Assembly: GCA_946567425.1 (NCBI GenBank)
Contig: CAMNXF010000006.1
Location: 1-64,000 of the forward strand
Reading direction: 5' to 3'
DNA: 64,000 bases
Source of the DNA: an uncultured Clostridia bacterium
GTDB taxonomy: Bacteria; Bacillota; Clostridia; Oscillospirales; Ruminococcaceae
The first letter of the stretch is position 1. Every line of letters begins with the position of its first letter. Made by a program: the position numbers and the translations under genes. Positions 7,225 through 15,719 of the stretch are shown here, in pieces. The notes beneath the pieces are model-generated. The model was not told where the DNA came from. It did no database searches and saw nothing but the letters and a program-made list of their open reading frames with translations.

Positions 7225-9162
7225 TCATCTTATCTTTTCCGCATTTTCCTTAACGATCTTCGCAATTATCTCGTCGAGCGGAGAAGCGCCGAGGTCGCCG
7301 TCCTTGCGCGAACGCAGCGAAACGGTGTTTTCCTCGACCTCCTTATCGCCGACGATGAAGAAATACGGTATCTTCTCAAGCTGCGCCTGACGTATCTTGT
7401 AGCCTATCTTCTCGTTGCGGTTGTCGACCGTTACGCGTATGCCGAGGTCGTCAAGCCGCTTCGCAATACCCTCGCCGTACTCTTTCGCGCGGTCGGTTAC
7501 GGGAAGAATGCGCACCTGCTCGGGCGACATCCAGAGCGGCAGCGCACCCGCATACTTCTCAATGAGGTACGCCAACGTTCTCTCGTAGCAACCGAGCGAC
7601 GTGCGGTGAATGATATACGGATTTTTCTTTGTGCCGTCAACGTCGACGTATTCCATGCCGAATTTCTCCGCGAGCAGCATATCTATCTGAATGGTTACAA
7701 GCGTGTCCTCCTTACCAAATACGTTGTGGTACTGTATATCAAGCTTCGGACCATAGAACGCCGCCTCGTCTATGCCGACGGTGTATTCTACGCCCAAGTC
7801 GTTGAGTATCTTCTCCATTGCCGTCTGCGCCTGCTCCCACTGCTCCGCCGTGCCCTCGTACTTGTTGTTGGGGTTTGCGGGATCCCACTGTGAGAAGCGG
7901 AACGTGCAGTCCTCGAGCATACCTACCGTATTGAGCATATATTTCGCGAGGTCGAGACACTCCTTGAATTCGTCCTCGAGCTGCTCGGGACGGAGGATAT
8001 AGTGACCCTCGGATATCGTGAACTGGCGCACGCGGATAAGTCCGTGCATTTCGCCGCTGTCCTCGTTGCGGAACAGCGTACTCGTCTCCGTTAAACGCAT
8101 GGGCAGATCACGGTAGGAGCGCTGGCGGTTCAGAAATACCTGATATTGGAACGGACAGGTCATCGGACGCAGCGCAAAGCATTCTTTGGTCTCGTCGTGC
8201 GGATCGCCGAGAACAAACATTCCGTCGAGATAGTGATCCCAGTGCCCCGAAATTTTGTACAGCTCGCGTTTCGCCATATACGGCGTTTTAGTGAGCTGAC
8301 AGCCGCGTTTGGCTTCAACGTCCTCGACCCAGCGCTGGAGTATCTGAACAACCTTTGCGCCCTTCGGTAACAGTATCGGCAGACCTTGCCCGATATAATC
8401 AACGGTGGTAAAATATTCCAGCTCGCGTCCGAGCTTGTTGTGGTCGCGCTTTTTCGCTTCCTCAACGCGCTCCAGATAAGCATTCAGCTCGTCCTTTGAC
8501 GGGAATGCGCAGCCGTAGATACGTGTGAGCATCTTGTTCTTCTCCGAACCGCGCCAATACGCGCCCGTTACCGAAGTGAGCTTGTACGCCTTAATGGATG
8601 ACGTGCTCATCATGTGCGGACCCGCGCACAGATCGGTGAAATCGCCCTGCTTGTAGAACGAAATCGGCTCGCCCTTGTCAGCGTGCTCCTTGCACAATTC
8701 GACCTTGTACGGCTCGTCCTGTTTCTCAAGGTACTTTATTGCTTCGTCGGGAGACATCGTAAATGCTTCGAGTTTTATGCTCTCCTTGACGATCTTCTTC
8801 ATTTCGGCTTCTATCTTGGTAAGAGTTTCGGAGGTGAACGGCTCGTCCGTGTCGAAATCGTAGTAAAATCCGTTCTCGATCGCGGGACCTATCGCCAGCT
8901 TCGTCTTGGGGAACAGGCGTTTTACCGCTTGCGCCAGAACGTGCGACGCAGTGTGGTTGAACGCGCGTTTGCCTTGCTCGTCCTCAAACGTGAGCAAATT
9001 CAGCGTGCAGTCCTTGTCAGGGGTAGTTCGCATATCGCAGACCTTGCCGTCGATCTCCGCCGCGCAGGCGGTCTTGGCAAGCCCCAACTCCCGCGCGATG
9101 TCAAACGCCGACATACCCGCGTCAAATTCCCTGACTTCTCCGTTTTTCAGTGTAATTTTCAT
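7225..9162 (-). CDS. thrS: Threonyl-tRNA synthetase
   Basis: A 645-residue class II synthetase that charges tRNA-Thr. Domains in order are TGS (1-60), the editing domain with the HTASH motif near 71, the catalytic core with the zinc-site Cys in MTCPFQYQ, and the anticodon-binding C-terminus from about 535. The usual QDDAH stretch is replaced by FTISEGHYILRPEQ, a variant I associate with clostridial ThrS. The ATG has GAAAGGAA upstream. It heads an operon of thrS, a YoaP-like gene, a lipoprotein, an SseB-like gene and a GT2 gene. The leader is only about 70 nt, too short for a T-box. Confidence 0.97.
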   Translation of the reverse strand: MKITLKNGEVREFDAGMSAFDIARELGLAKTACAAEIDGKVCDMRTTPDKDCTLNLLTFEDEQGKRAFNHTASHVLAQAVKRLFPKTKLAIGPAIENGFYYDFDTDEPFTSETLTKIEAEMKKIVKESIKLEAFTMSPDEAIKYLEKQDEPYKVELCKEHADKGEPISFYKQGDFTDLCAGPHMMSTSSIKAYKLTSVTGAYWRGSEKNKMLTRIYGCAFPSKDELNAYLERVEEAKKRDHNKLGRELEYFTTVDYIGQGLPILLPKGAKVVQILQRWVEDVEAKRGCQLTKTPYMAKRELYKISGHWDHYLDGMFVLGDPHDETKECFALRPMTCPFQYQVFLNRQRSYRDLPMRLTETSTLFRNEDSGEMHGLIRVRQFTISEGHYILRPEQLEDEFKECLDLAKYMLNTVGMLEDCTFRFSQWDPANPNNKYEGTAEQWEQAQTAMEKILNDLGVEYTVGIDEAAFYGPKLDIQYHNVFGKEDTLVTIQIDMLLAEKFGMEYVDVDGTKKNPYIIHRTSLGCYERTLAYLIEKYAGALPLWMSPEQVRILPVTDRAKEYGEGIAKRLDDLGIRVTVDNRNEKIGYKIRQAQLEKIPYFFIVGDKEVEENTVSLRSRKDGDLGASPLDEIIAKIVKENAEKIR

Positions 9163-9242
9163 AGTAAATTCCTTTCCGATAGGCTATACGAATGCCTAAC
9201 CGTTTTTAATCCGCGTATTGTTGGATACAGATACGCAATTAT

Positions 9243-9271
9243 ATTCTACATCTTTTTAAACGAAAAGTCAA
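9243..9271 (-). promoter_or_regulatory. thrS promoter
   Basis: TTGACT and TAGAAT on the minus strand are 17 bp apart. The short leader contains two small hairpins, GCGTAT/ATACGC and TAGGC/GCCTA, before the ribosome binding site. Confidence 0.7.
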
Positions 9272-9321
9272 GCGTATTATATACAAATTCGCTCTTTTTT
9301 GGTGAAATTACGAAAAAACTC

Positions 9322-9350
9322 TTGACATTTTGAAGAAAATAAAGTAAAAT
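9322..9350 (+). promoter_or_regulatory. Strong promoter of the non-coding transcript
   Basis: A consensus TTGACA (9322-9327) lies 17 bp before TAAAAT (9345-9350). It is divergent from the thrS promoter and no protein gene follows on the plus strand for almost 800 bp. Confidence 0.85.
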
Positions 9351-9356
9351 ATAGGT

Positions 9357-9720
9357 GGACGAAGAAAATCGTCCGCCTTGCCCGACCGAAACGGCGGAGG
9401 TTTAAGGAATTTCAGCTTTGAAGCGCCGAAAATCGAATAGGTTTTCAGCTGTCACAACCTTGCGGAAAAGTCCCTTTGCAAGGAAAGGCGCGGGGCGGCT
9501 GTGTTTCGCAAAACAATGTCAGGAGGAACGGCAAATTTCAATTAACGCAGAGATCGGTTTCGAGCGCGATACGGAGAGGTAAACCGAGCGGGGACGTTCA
9601 GGCTCACCGCGCCGATCGAGTAAACCTGCTGATTAGGCGTTATTTTAAGTAAACCGTTAAGTAAATACAGAGGGGTTGTATCACGAAAGCGACGAACGAT
9701 CGCGATACAGCCCCTTTTTT
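9357..9720 (+). ncRNA. Candidate structured non-coding RNA, about 360 nt
   Basis: The unit has a near-consensus promoter, no plausible open frame, and a terminator at its end. A 9-bp stem opens the RNA (GGTGGACGA with TCGTCCGCC). Later pairs include CCTTGC/GCAAGG enclosed by CACA/TGTG, GATCGG/CCGATC enclosing GCGCG/CGCGC, and the competing CGGTTT/AAACCG. The motif GTAAACC occurs three times (near 9580, 9620 and 9650). I looked for hallmarks of RNase P RNA, tmRNA, SRP RNA and the cobalamin riboswitch and saw none. raiA-type RNA is possible but I cannot confirm it. The 3' end converges on the ferredoxin gene. Confidence 0.65.
9672..9720 (+). terminator. Terminator of the non-coding transcript
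   Basis: GGGGTTGTATC pairs with GATACAGCCCC across a loop of about 20 bases, followed by a run of six Ts. Confidence 0.85.
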
Positions 9721-9726
9721 GCGTAA

Positions 9727-9757
9727 AAAAGCGCCCAAGCAAAACGCTCGGGCGCTT
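9727..9757 (-). terminator. Terminator of the ferredoxin gene
   Basis: On the minus strand GCGCCCGAGC and GCTTGGGCGC form a stem around TTTT, followed by six Ts. It lies back to back with the terminator of the plus-strand RNA. Confidence 0.85.
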
Positions 9758-9771
9758 CTTATGTAGCCGAA

Positions 9772-9942
9772 TTAGTTAGCTTGGGGAGCGCCAACGGGGC
9801 AGGTGTCTGCGCAAGCGCCGCAGTCGATACAGGTGTTAGCGTCGATAACGTACTTGCCGTCACCCTCGGAAATTGCGCTTACGGGGCAACCGTCTGCGCA
9901 AGCGCCGCAAGCGATGCACTCATCGGAAATCTGATATGCCAT
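9772..9942 (-). CDS. 2[4Fe-4S] ferredoxin
   Basis: A 56-residue clostridial-type ferredoxin, an electron carrier for anaerobic metabolism. Two cluster motifs are visible: [12 protein letters not shown] near residues 9-20 and [12 protein letters not shown] near 38-49, giving eight Cys ligands for two 4Fe-4S clusters. The ATG is preceded by a perfect AGGAGGT. It is transcribed alone, with its own promoter and terminator. Such ferredoxins accept electrons from pyruvate:ferredoxin oxidoreductase and serve hydrogenases; the partner is not in this window. Confidence 0.97.
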   Translation of the reverse strand: MAYQISDECIACGACADGCPVSAISEGDGKYVIDANTCIDCGACADTCPVGAPQAN

Positions 9943-9991
9943 AGTTAATTACCTCCTGATTTGGTCTTACACGCTAGGTGTATCACTTTAT

Positions 9992-10019
9992 ATTTTATCA
10001 TATTTTCAGAAAAAATCAA
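9992..10019 (-). promoter_or_regulatory. Ferredoxin gene promoter
   Basis: TTGATT and TAAAAT on the minus strand with 16 bp spacing, about 50 bp upstream of the start codon. Confidence 0.65.
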
Positions 10020-10125
10020 GTATATTTTCGGAGAAAATTGCCGCATGTTTTTGTACAATTTTGCTTAGCAAAGACTAACTTCGCACAGCGCCGCGCGTTT
10101 TTTTAAACCTAGGAACAACAGATGG

Positions 10126-10154
10126 TTGCAATCAGGCAAAAAATGGTGTATAAT
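10126..10154 (+). promoter_or_regulatory. Promoter of the zinc-ribbon/darA/holB operon
   Basis: TTGCAA (10126-10131) and TATAAT (10149-10154) are 17 bp apart, 38 bp before the first start codon. Confidence 0.8.
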
Positions 10155-10191
10155 ATAATAGAAGAGTTTTACGTCGCGGGGAGGTGAAGTC

Positions 10192-10980
10192 ATGCTTAAA
10201 CAAGGAAGACGAATATGCCCTTGCTGCGGAAAGCCGTTGTATCTTATGGGTAAAGTTCTCGGCGATAAATATCACGAATTTTATCTTGGCGAGAAAGTCA
10301 CGACAGCAAGCCGATACAAGGAAACCTTTGAAAGGAACAAAATATGGAACAGCGCGGTAAATATGTACTGCTCCGAGTGCGGCGTCAGAATAAAGCTCTT
10401 GAATGAACCGTTTTTGATGCCGGGTATTGTTTCGATTTTTATAGTGCTTGCGGTATTTATATCTTCCGTTATCGCGGCGCTGCTTGGAACAAACATCATT
10501 CCGAAAGTTCTGCCGCCAGCGGCTGCCGTCGAGACCGTGTTGATTATTTATGCGGCGGCACGGCGCAATAATATAATGAAGTACGAAAGCAATTTCACAT
10601 TTGTTGATGAGACCATACCGATATTTGACGGGGAATTTAACTTTAAACCGAATGTGCGCGCGGCGATAGAACCCACTAAAAAGCAAAGAAAATACCTCCG
10701 CACGGGGAACATATTTGAAACGGAGCTTTCGTCCTCGCGGGTCTATCTGTACCTGATAAGTCTGCGTAAAAGCAGCTCTGTCTGCGAGCTTGAGCTGCGG
10801 TTCTGCGGCACGGCGGACGACGCGGAAAAATATTCACGTTCCCTTAAAAAAGCGGAAAACCCTGTAACGATTCTCTTGACGTTCGAGGGCAAGTCCGTCG
10901 GTACAGCAGCGGTCACGGAGATATACGAAATAAAGACTGAGGTCTTTAATATAAATTATTACTATTGGAGGACAATATGA
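10192..10980 (+). CDS. Zinc-ribbon membrane protein of unknown function
   Basis: 262 residues. An N-terminal pair of CxxC motifs (CPCCGKP near 9 and CSECG near 62) could bind zinc. Two transmembrane helices follow at about 75-100 and 104-122. The remaining cytoplasmic part, roughly 125-262, has no motif I recognise. A strong GGGGAGGTG precedes the ATG. The TGA stop overlaps the ATG of darA, so it is translationally coupled to darA and holB. Function is unknown. Confidence 0.75.
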   Translation: MLKQGRRICPCCGKPLYLMGKVLGDKYHEFYLGEKVTTASRYKETFERNKIWNSAVNMYCSECGVRIKLLNEPFLMPGIVSIFIVLAVFISSVIAALLGTNIIPKVLPPAAAVETVLIIYAAARRNNIMKYESNFTFVDETIPIFDGEFNFKPNVRAAIEPTKKQRKYLRTGNIFETELSSSRVYLYLISLRKSSSVCELELRFCGTADDAEKYSRSLKKAENPVTILLTFEGKSVGTAAVTEIYEIKTEVFNINYYYWRTI

Positions 10981-11300
10981 AACTGATATTTGCGATCATC
11001 AACAACGACGACAGCCACGCGGTGCAGTCAGCGCTCACGAAGAGCGGCTTTCAGGCGACGAAGCTCGCGTCGTCGGGCGGATTTCTCATGGCGGGCAACA
11101 CCACGTTTATGATATGCTCCGAGGACGACAAGCTTGACGAGATAATCGACGTTATCAAGGAACACTCTCATAAACGCCAGCAGTTCGTGCCCAATTCCTC
11201 GGCGTTCGGACAGGGAACGTACACCAGCTTCCCCGTTGAGGTAACGGTCGGCGGCGCGACGGTATTTGTGACTAACATAGAAAGATTTGAAAAGGTATGA
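10977..11300 (+). CDS. darA: Cyclic-di-AMP receptor DarA (PstA/YaaQ family)
   Basis: About 107 residues of a PII-like signal protein that binds cyclic-di-AMP as a trimer. The sequence begins MKLIFAIINNDDSHAVQSAL and carries the SSGGFLMAGNTTFM segment of the ligand site. I chose this ATG over one four codons upstream because GGAGGACA lies just before it and it forms an ATGA overlap with the preceding stop. It overlaps holB by four bases. In Bacillota this gene often sits next to holB and ricT, as here. Confidence 0.93.
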   Translation: MKLIFAIINNDDSHAVQSALTKSGFQATKLASSGGFLMAGNTTFMICSEDDKLDEIIDVIKEHSHKRQQFVPNSSAFGQGTYTSFPVEVTVGGATVFVTNIERFEKV

Positions 11301-12241
11301 TATTATACGGAAAAGACGGACTGAAACAGCGGCTTGACGACATCGCCGAAAAGGGCAGGCTCTCCCACGCGATACTGCTTTCGGGACGCTCGGGCTGCGG
11401 AAAAAAGGCGCTCGCGAGGTATATCGCGCAATTGTTCCTCTGCGGCGATCGGGCGTGCGGACAGTGCACGGCGTGCCGCAACATCGAGCACGACGGTCAC
11501 CCCGATGTTATCTTCGTTAAGGCGGCGTGCGGCGGGAAATACGCAATGGAGCCGTTCCGCGCGGTTCTGCGCGATACGGTGGTCAAGCCCAACAACGGCG
11601 ACCTTAAAATTTACGTTCTCGAGGACGCGGACACCATGCTCCCTCAGCACCAGAACGCGCTCCTGAAGCTGATCGAGGAGCCGCCCGTGCATCTGCGGTT
11701 TATCTTCACGTGTGAAAACACGAGCGTTATCCCGGAAACAGTGCTGTCGCGCGTGACAGAGTTCGAGGTTCCCGACACGGGCATTAAGGAATGCGAACGC
11801 TGTCTCGTTGACAGCGGCGTCGACCCGAACCGCGCAAGGGAGCTTTCGGAGACATTCGCGGGGAATATCGGGAAATGCCGCGCGGTGCTTGACGGCGGCA
11901 GCGAACTCGAGCTTATCGAGACGGCACGGAAAGCCGCGGCGGCGATAGGCAGACGTGACAAATACGGCGCGGCGGCGGCGCTTTCCGAGCAGTCGGGCAG
12001 AGCCGAATTCGCGCAGGTCATGGAGTATCTGTCGAGAATTATCCGCGACGCGCTGGCACTGAAATGCGGCGGCGAGTCAGAGTTTTTCGGGCGCGGCGAG
12101 TCAAAAAAGATAGCCTCGGGTTTCTCAGAGGGGGAAATTCTGGCGATGCTGGATGCGGCGTTCGAGGTCGCCGAAAACGAGATATACAACCTGAATATCG
12201 CGCTTACGGCGGCGTATTTCACGTCAAAGCTGTTTGCGTAA
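11297..12241 (+). CDS. holB: DNA polymerase III delta' subunit
   Basis: A 314-residue clamp-loader ATPase that helps place the sliding clamp on DNA. The Walker A loop is GRSGCGKK at 30-37. A zinc module is formed by Cys49, Cys54, Cys57 and Cys60. LEDADTM is the Walker B region and QNALLKLIEEPP follows. The start overlaps the darA stop (ATGA), so the pair is coupled. A terminator follows, and nhaC faces it from the other side. Confidence 0.93.
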   Translation: MILYGKDGLKQRLDDIAEKGRLSHAILLSGRSGCGKKALARYIAQLFLCGDRACGQCTACRNIEHDGHPDVIFVKAACGGKYAMEPFRAVLRDTVVKPNNGDLKIYVLEDADTMLPQHQNALLKLIEEPPVHLRFIFTCENTSVIPETVLSRVTEFEVPDTGIKECERCLVDSGVDPNRARELSETFAGNIGKCRAVLDGGSELELIETARKAAAAIGRRDKYGAAAALSEQSGRAEFAQVMEYLSRIIRDALALKCGGESEFFGRGESKKIASGFSEGEILAMLDAAFEVAENEIYNLNIALTAAYFTSKLFA

Positions 12242-12261
12242 GTTTATTGCGCTGAAATGAA

Positions 12262-12297
12262 AGCCGCCCGTTGCTTTGACAAGGGCGGCTTAATATT
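12262..12297. terminator. Bidirectional terminator between holB and nhaC
   Basis: GCCGCCC and GGGCGGC form a 7-bp stem with a 13-base loop and AT-rich sequence on both sides. It separates the convergent holB and nhaC genes. Confidence 0.75.
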
Positions 12298-13947
12298 TTA
12301 ATTATTTAATTTTTTATTCCTCATTCTCATAAACCACAGGAACAGTACGATCATTGCCGCGCCGATAAGCAGGCAGACAACCGCGTTCTGGATGAATCCC
12401 GCAATGAGGAAGCAGATGAAGCTGATGACAGCGACCGCGATGGCATACGGTATCTGGGTGGAAACGTGCAGAACATGAACGCACTGCGCGCCGGCCGAGG
12501 ACATTATCGTCGTGTCGCTGATAGGGGAGCAGTGGTCGCCGCAGACCGCACCCGCGAGGCACGCGGAAATTCCCACGAAAAGCAGCGGATTGGTCGGCTC
12601 GAACATATTGCATACTATCGGGATAAGTATGCCGAAGGTTCCCCACGACGTTCCCGTCGCGAACGCAAGCAGACACGCGACGATGAAAATTACCGCAGGC
12701 AGGAAGTTCGCAAGTTCGGGAGCTGCGTTTTTCATCATCGCCTCGACGAATTTCGCCGAACCCAAAAGATCGTTGGAAACGTTCTTCAGCGAGGTCGCGA
12801 ACGTCAGTATCGTTATCGCGGGAACCATGGCGATAAATCCCTGCGGAATGGATTCCATTGCGCTCTTGAACGTGATGAGCTTACGGCAGATAAGGTACGC
12901 AATAATAACAACCAGCGCGATCAAAGCGCCCCACGGAAGTCCGACAGTGGCGTCGGTGGCGGCGAACGCGGAAATGAAGTTTCCATAATTCGCGTTTTCG
13001 GGGTCGAGCATTCCTCCGATATAAACCAGTGCGAAAACCGATATTGCGATCAGCACGATTATCGGCAGAATAAGGTCGATAACTCTGCCATTTTCGTTGG
13101 ATTGGCAGGTTTCGCCGCTGACACGTTCGTCGGTGGAGAACAGGTCGTTTTTATCGACCGCGTTGCGCTCGTGCTTAGCCATAGGGCCGTAGTCCGCCTT
13201 GAACGCGACTATAAAGATAATGAACAAAAACGTCAGCAGCGAGTAAAAGTTGAACGGTATCGAGCGGACGAACAGGTCAAGCCCCGACATTCCCGTTCCC
13301 TCGGAGTAGCTTGCGACTGCCGCCGCCCATGAGCTTACGGGAGCGATCATACATACCGGAGCTGCCGTCGCATCGATAAGGTACGCGAGCTTAGCTCTGG
13401 ATATTTTGTGGCTGTCGGTTATCGGGAGCATTACCGAACCGACGGTCAGGCAGTTGAAATAATCGTCGATAAAGATCAGTATACCGAGAATGAACGTCGC
13501 AAGCTGCGCGCCTATTCTCGATTTGATGTGAACTGCCGCCCAGCGTCCGAACGCCGCGCTGCCGCCCGCCTTGTTTATAAGCGAGACGATAATGCCAAGA
13601 ATTACCAGAAACAGGAAAATGCCCGCCGTTCCCGAGACAGCCGCAATAAGACCGTTTGATACGACGTGATCTATGGTGTTTGTGACGCGGCTGCCCGCGT
13701 AAGCCTCAACCTCGCCCGCGTCGTTGAACGTAAGCGGACTTCCGAGGATTGCACCGACAAGCAGTCCGACAAACAGCGAGGAATAGACCTCCTTGGTGAT
13801 AAGCGCCAGTCCTATCGCGACTATCGGCGGAACGAGCGCCCAGAACGTGGCGTAGGTCTCGGTTCCCGACGCGACGACTACGATCGACATTACGATCACT
13901 GCGAGGGCGACAACGAGCGCGATCAGATTTACACGGTTCTTTTTCAT
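12298..13947 (-). CDS. Na+/H+ antiporter, NhaC family
   Basis: About 549 residues with 11 or more predicted transmembrane helices. Members exchange sodium for protons, some with organic acids (malate/lactate type). FIDDYFNCLTVGSVMLP and the CLAGAVCGDHCSPISDTT segment are typical of the family. I chose MKKNRVNLIAL as the start because AAGGAG precedes it. An upstream in-frame extension of 22 codons contains the promoter, so it is not translated. It is transcribed alone, against holB and ricT. Confidence 0.9.
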   Translation of the reverse strand: MKKNRVNLIALVVALAVIVMSIVVVASGTETYATFWALVPPIVAIGLALITKEVYSSLFVGLLVGAILGSPLTFNDAGEVEAYAGSRVTNTIDHVVSNGLIAAVSGTAGIFLFLVILGIIVSLINKAGGSAAFGRWAAVHIKSRIGAQLATFILGILIFIDDYFNCLTVGSVMLPITDSHKISRAKLAYLIDATAAPVCMIAPVSSWAAAVASYSEGTGMSGLDLFVRSIPFNFYSLLTFLFIIFIVAFKADYGPMAKHERNAVDKNDLFSTDERVSGETCQSNENGRVIDLILPIIVLIAISVFALVYIGGMLDPENANYGNFISAFAATDATVGLPWGALIALVVIIAYLICRKLITFKSAMESIPQGFIAMVPAITILTFATSLKNVSNDLLGSAKFVEAMMKNAAPELANFLPAVIFIVACLLAFATGTSWGTFGILIPIVCNMFEPTNPLLFVGISACLAGAVCGDHCSPISDTTIMSSAGAQCVHVLHVSTQIPYAIAVAVISFICFLIAGFIQNAVVCLLIGAAMIVLFLWFMRMRNKKLNN

Positions 13948-13984
13948 GGAAAACTCCTTTTTATTTATTTGACTTCTGTTTATT

Positions 13985-14013
13985 ATTTTACCGTAATCTA
14001 TTGGCGCTGTCAA
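13985..14013 (-). promoter_or_regulatory. nhaC promoter
   Basis: TTGACA and TAAAAT on the minus strand with 17 bp spacing, just upstream of the chosen ATG. Confidence 0.85.
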
Positions 14014-14110
14014 TAACTTGGGGAGAATTTTGGCGTTTTTGATACAATCGCCGTGTTATTTTTATGAAAAATAACGTAAACAATAATTTTATAATATATT
14101 TTTAAAGAGG

Positions 14111-14139
14111 TTTACAAATCCGAGAAAATGTGTTATAAT
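14111..14139 (+). promoter_or_regulatory. Promoter of the ricT operon
   Basis: TTTACA (14111-14116) and TATAAT (14134-14139) are 17 bp apart and drive the unknown gene at 14181, ricT and the VanZ-like gene. Confidence 0.8.
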
Positions 14140-14180
14140 ATAAAAATACGGATACGGCTCTGTATATACGGGAGAATAAT

Positions 14181-14669
14181 ATGGACATCATAAATAAAGG
14201 CAAGAAAAAAAGTTTCGGCTTTGTGCTGGAGGACAGCGATAAGCGCAGGCTTATATTCAGGTTTTATCCGGAGGAGTCGCATATACACGGATTTCACGAT
14301 TTCTGCCCAACCGAGTGGGAACAGGTCTACAAGACCTATTACAGCTGGAAGATATGCATTGACGAAGACGGCGAAAAAACCTCGTTCGGCTCGTACAGCG
14401 ATGAGGACTGCTGCTTTACGAATTACTCCTGTATTATCAACGAGCTTATTAAAAACGCAGAAGAGGACAGGCGCGAGGTGCTTTCGTTCAGGGGAATAAG
14501 CTGGAATATCTCCTATCGGAAACGTGCAAAGGATTATATAGAATTTGAGCTGTGGACGCACAATAATATCGGCTACCGTTTCAGACTTGACATTGAAACG
14601 GCAAAGCGGTTTGCGGCGTTCCTTGAAAAAGCAGACGCGTATATGATGAAGCACAGCGAGCCGATTTAA
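14181..14669 (+). CDS. Hypothetical protein upstream of ricT
   Basis: A 162-residue soluble protein rich in aromatic and acidic residues, for example RRLIFRFYPEESHIHGFHDF and SYSDEDCCFTNYS. There is no signal peptide or membrane segment, and I do not recognise the family. It is the first gene after a good promoter and lies 14 bp before ricT, so it is co-transcribed with it. Confidence 0.65.
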   Translation: MDIINKGKKKSFGFVLEDSDKRRLIFRFYPEESHIHGFHDFCPTEWEQVYKTYYSWKICIDEDGEKTSFGSYSDEDCCFTNYSCIINELIKNAEEDRREVLSFRGISWNISYRKRAKDYIEFELWTHNNIGYRFRLDIETAKRFAAFLEKADAYMMKHSEPI

Positions 14670-14683
14670 AGAATAGGAGAAGT

Positions 14684-15718
14684 ATGGAAAACAACGAATA
14701 TTTTACGGAAAAGATAGCTCCGAAGAAAAAGGATAACCAAGGCGAACAGCGCTCTGACAACCGCCGCAAGGGGAATTATCCGCGCAGACCCAAACCCGCT
14801 GCGGACGCTTCCGCGGTTAAGCCCATGCAGACGGTTTTGGACGAAAATTCGCCGAAGGTCGAGATAATCGGCGTGCGTTTCAAGGACGTGGGAAAGGTAT
14901 ACTATTTCTCGCCGAACGGCGAGCAGTTCAAACACGGCGACAAGGCTATTGTCGAAACATCGCGCGGCGTAGAGTGCGGCGAGATCGTTCTTACAAACCG
15001 CGAGTTCCCCGAAAGCGGACTGGTATCGCCGCTGAAAAAGATAATCCGCAAAGCCGACGAAAATGACGTCAAGCAGCTCGAACAGAACCGCGTAAAGGAA
15101 AAAGAGATAATGCGCACGTTCGCGGAGAAGATACGATTCCACAAATTGGAAATGAAGCCTATTGACGTGGACTGCACGTTCGACGGCAGCAAGATATTGT
15201 TCTACTTCACCTCGGACGGCAGGGTGGATTTCCGCGACCTTGTAAAAGACTTGGCGGCTATCTACCGCACACGCATCGAGCTGCGGCAGATTGGCGTGCG
15301 CGATGAGGCGAAAATGCTCGGCGGACTGGGAATATGCGGCAGACCGTTCTGCTGCTCGTCGTTCCTCGGCGAGTTTCAGCCCGTTTCCATAAAAATGGCA
15401 AAGGAACAGTCGCTCTCACTCAATCCGACAAAAATCTCGGGAACGTGCGGGAGACTTATGTGCTGCCTTAAATATGAGCAGAACTGCTACGAGGAGTTCT
15501 TGCGCACAACGCCCAAGGTCGGCGCTTACGTTGAGACCCCCGACGGGCGCGGCTCGGTCGAAGAGGCTAATCTGCTCACGGGAATACTCAAGGTCAAGCT
15601 CGACAAAAAGCCTGACGTTCCGATAGTAATAAACAAGGAGGAGGTTCGCGTCATCAAGGACGGCAGAATACGCGTCAACAGCGATGAGATAAAGGCTCTC
15701 AAAAAGCTGGAGGAGTAA
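14684..15718 (+). CDS. ricT: RicT/YaaT regulator (PSP1 domain)
   Basis: 344 residues. The PSP1 domain covers about 50-250, with GVRFKDVGKVYYFSPNG and GDKAIVETSRGVECGEI. Conserved cysteines in LGGLGICGRPFCCSSF and SGTCGRLMCCLKYE match those that bind iron-sulfur clusters in the RicAFT complex of Bacillus. That complex controls RNase Y-dependent mRNA processing, sporulation and competence. The N-terminal 45 residues are charged and disordered. A GAATAGGAGAAGT site precedes the ATG. It is usually directly behind holB; here nhaC and one unknown gene lie between. Confidence 0.93.
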   Translation: MENNEYFTEKIAPKKKDNQGEQRSDNRRKGNYPRRPKPAADASAVKPMQTVLDENSPKVEIIGVRFKDVGKVYYFSPNGEQFKHGDKAIVETSRGVECGEIVLTNREFPESGLVSPLKKIIRKADENDVKQLEQNRVKEKEIMRTFAEKIRFHKLEMKPIDVDCTFDGSKILFYFTSDGRVDFRDLVKDLAAIYRTRIELRQIGVRDEAKMLGGLGICGRPFCCSSFLGEFQPVSIKMAKEQSLSLNPTKISGTCGRLMCCLKYEQNCYEEFLRTTPKVGAYVETPDGRGSVEEANLLTGILKVKLDKKPDVPIVINKEEVRVIKDGRIRVNSDEIKALKKLEE

Positions 15719-15719
15719 A

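Noticed and set aside
9163-9271. T-box riboswitch ahead of thrS
   Set aside because: The leader is only about 70 nt and lacks the T-box sequence and specifier stem.
9542-9742. Minus-strand frame of 66 codons within the RNA gene
   Set aside because: It runs through two terminators and has no ribosome binding site.
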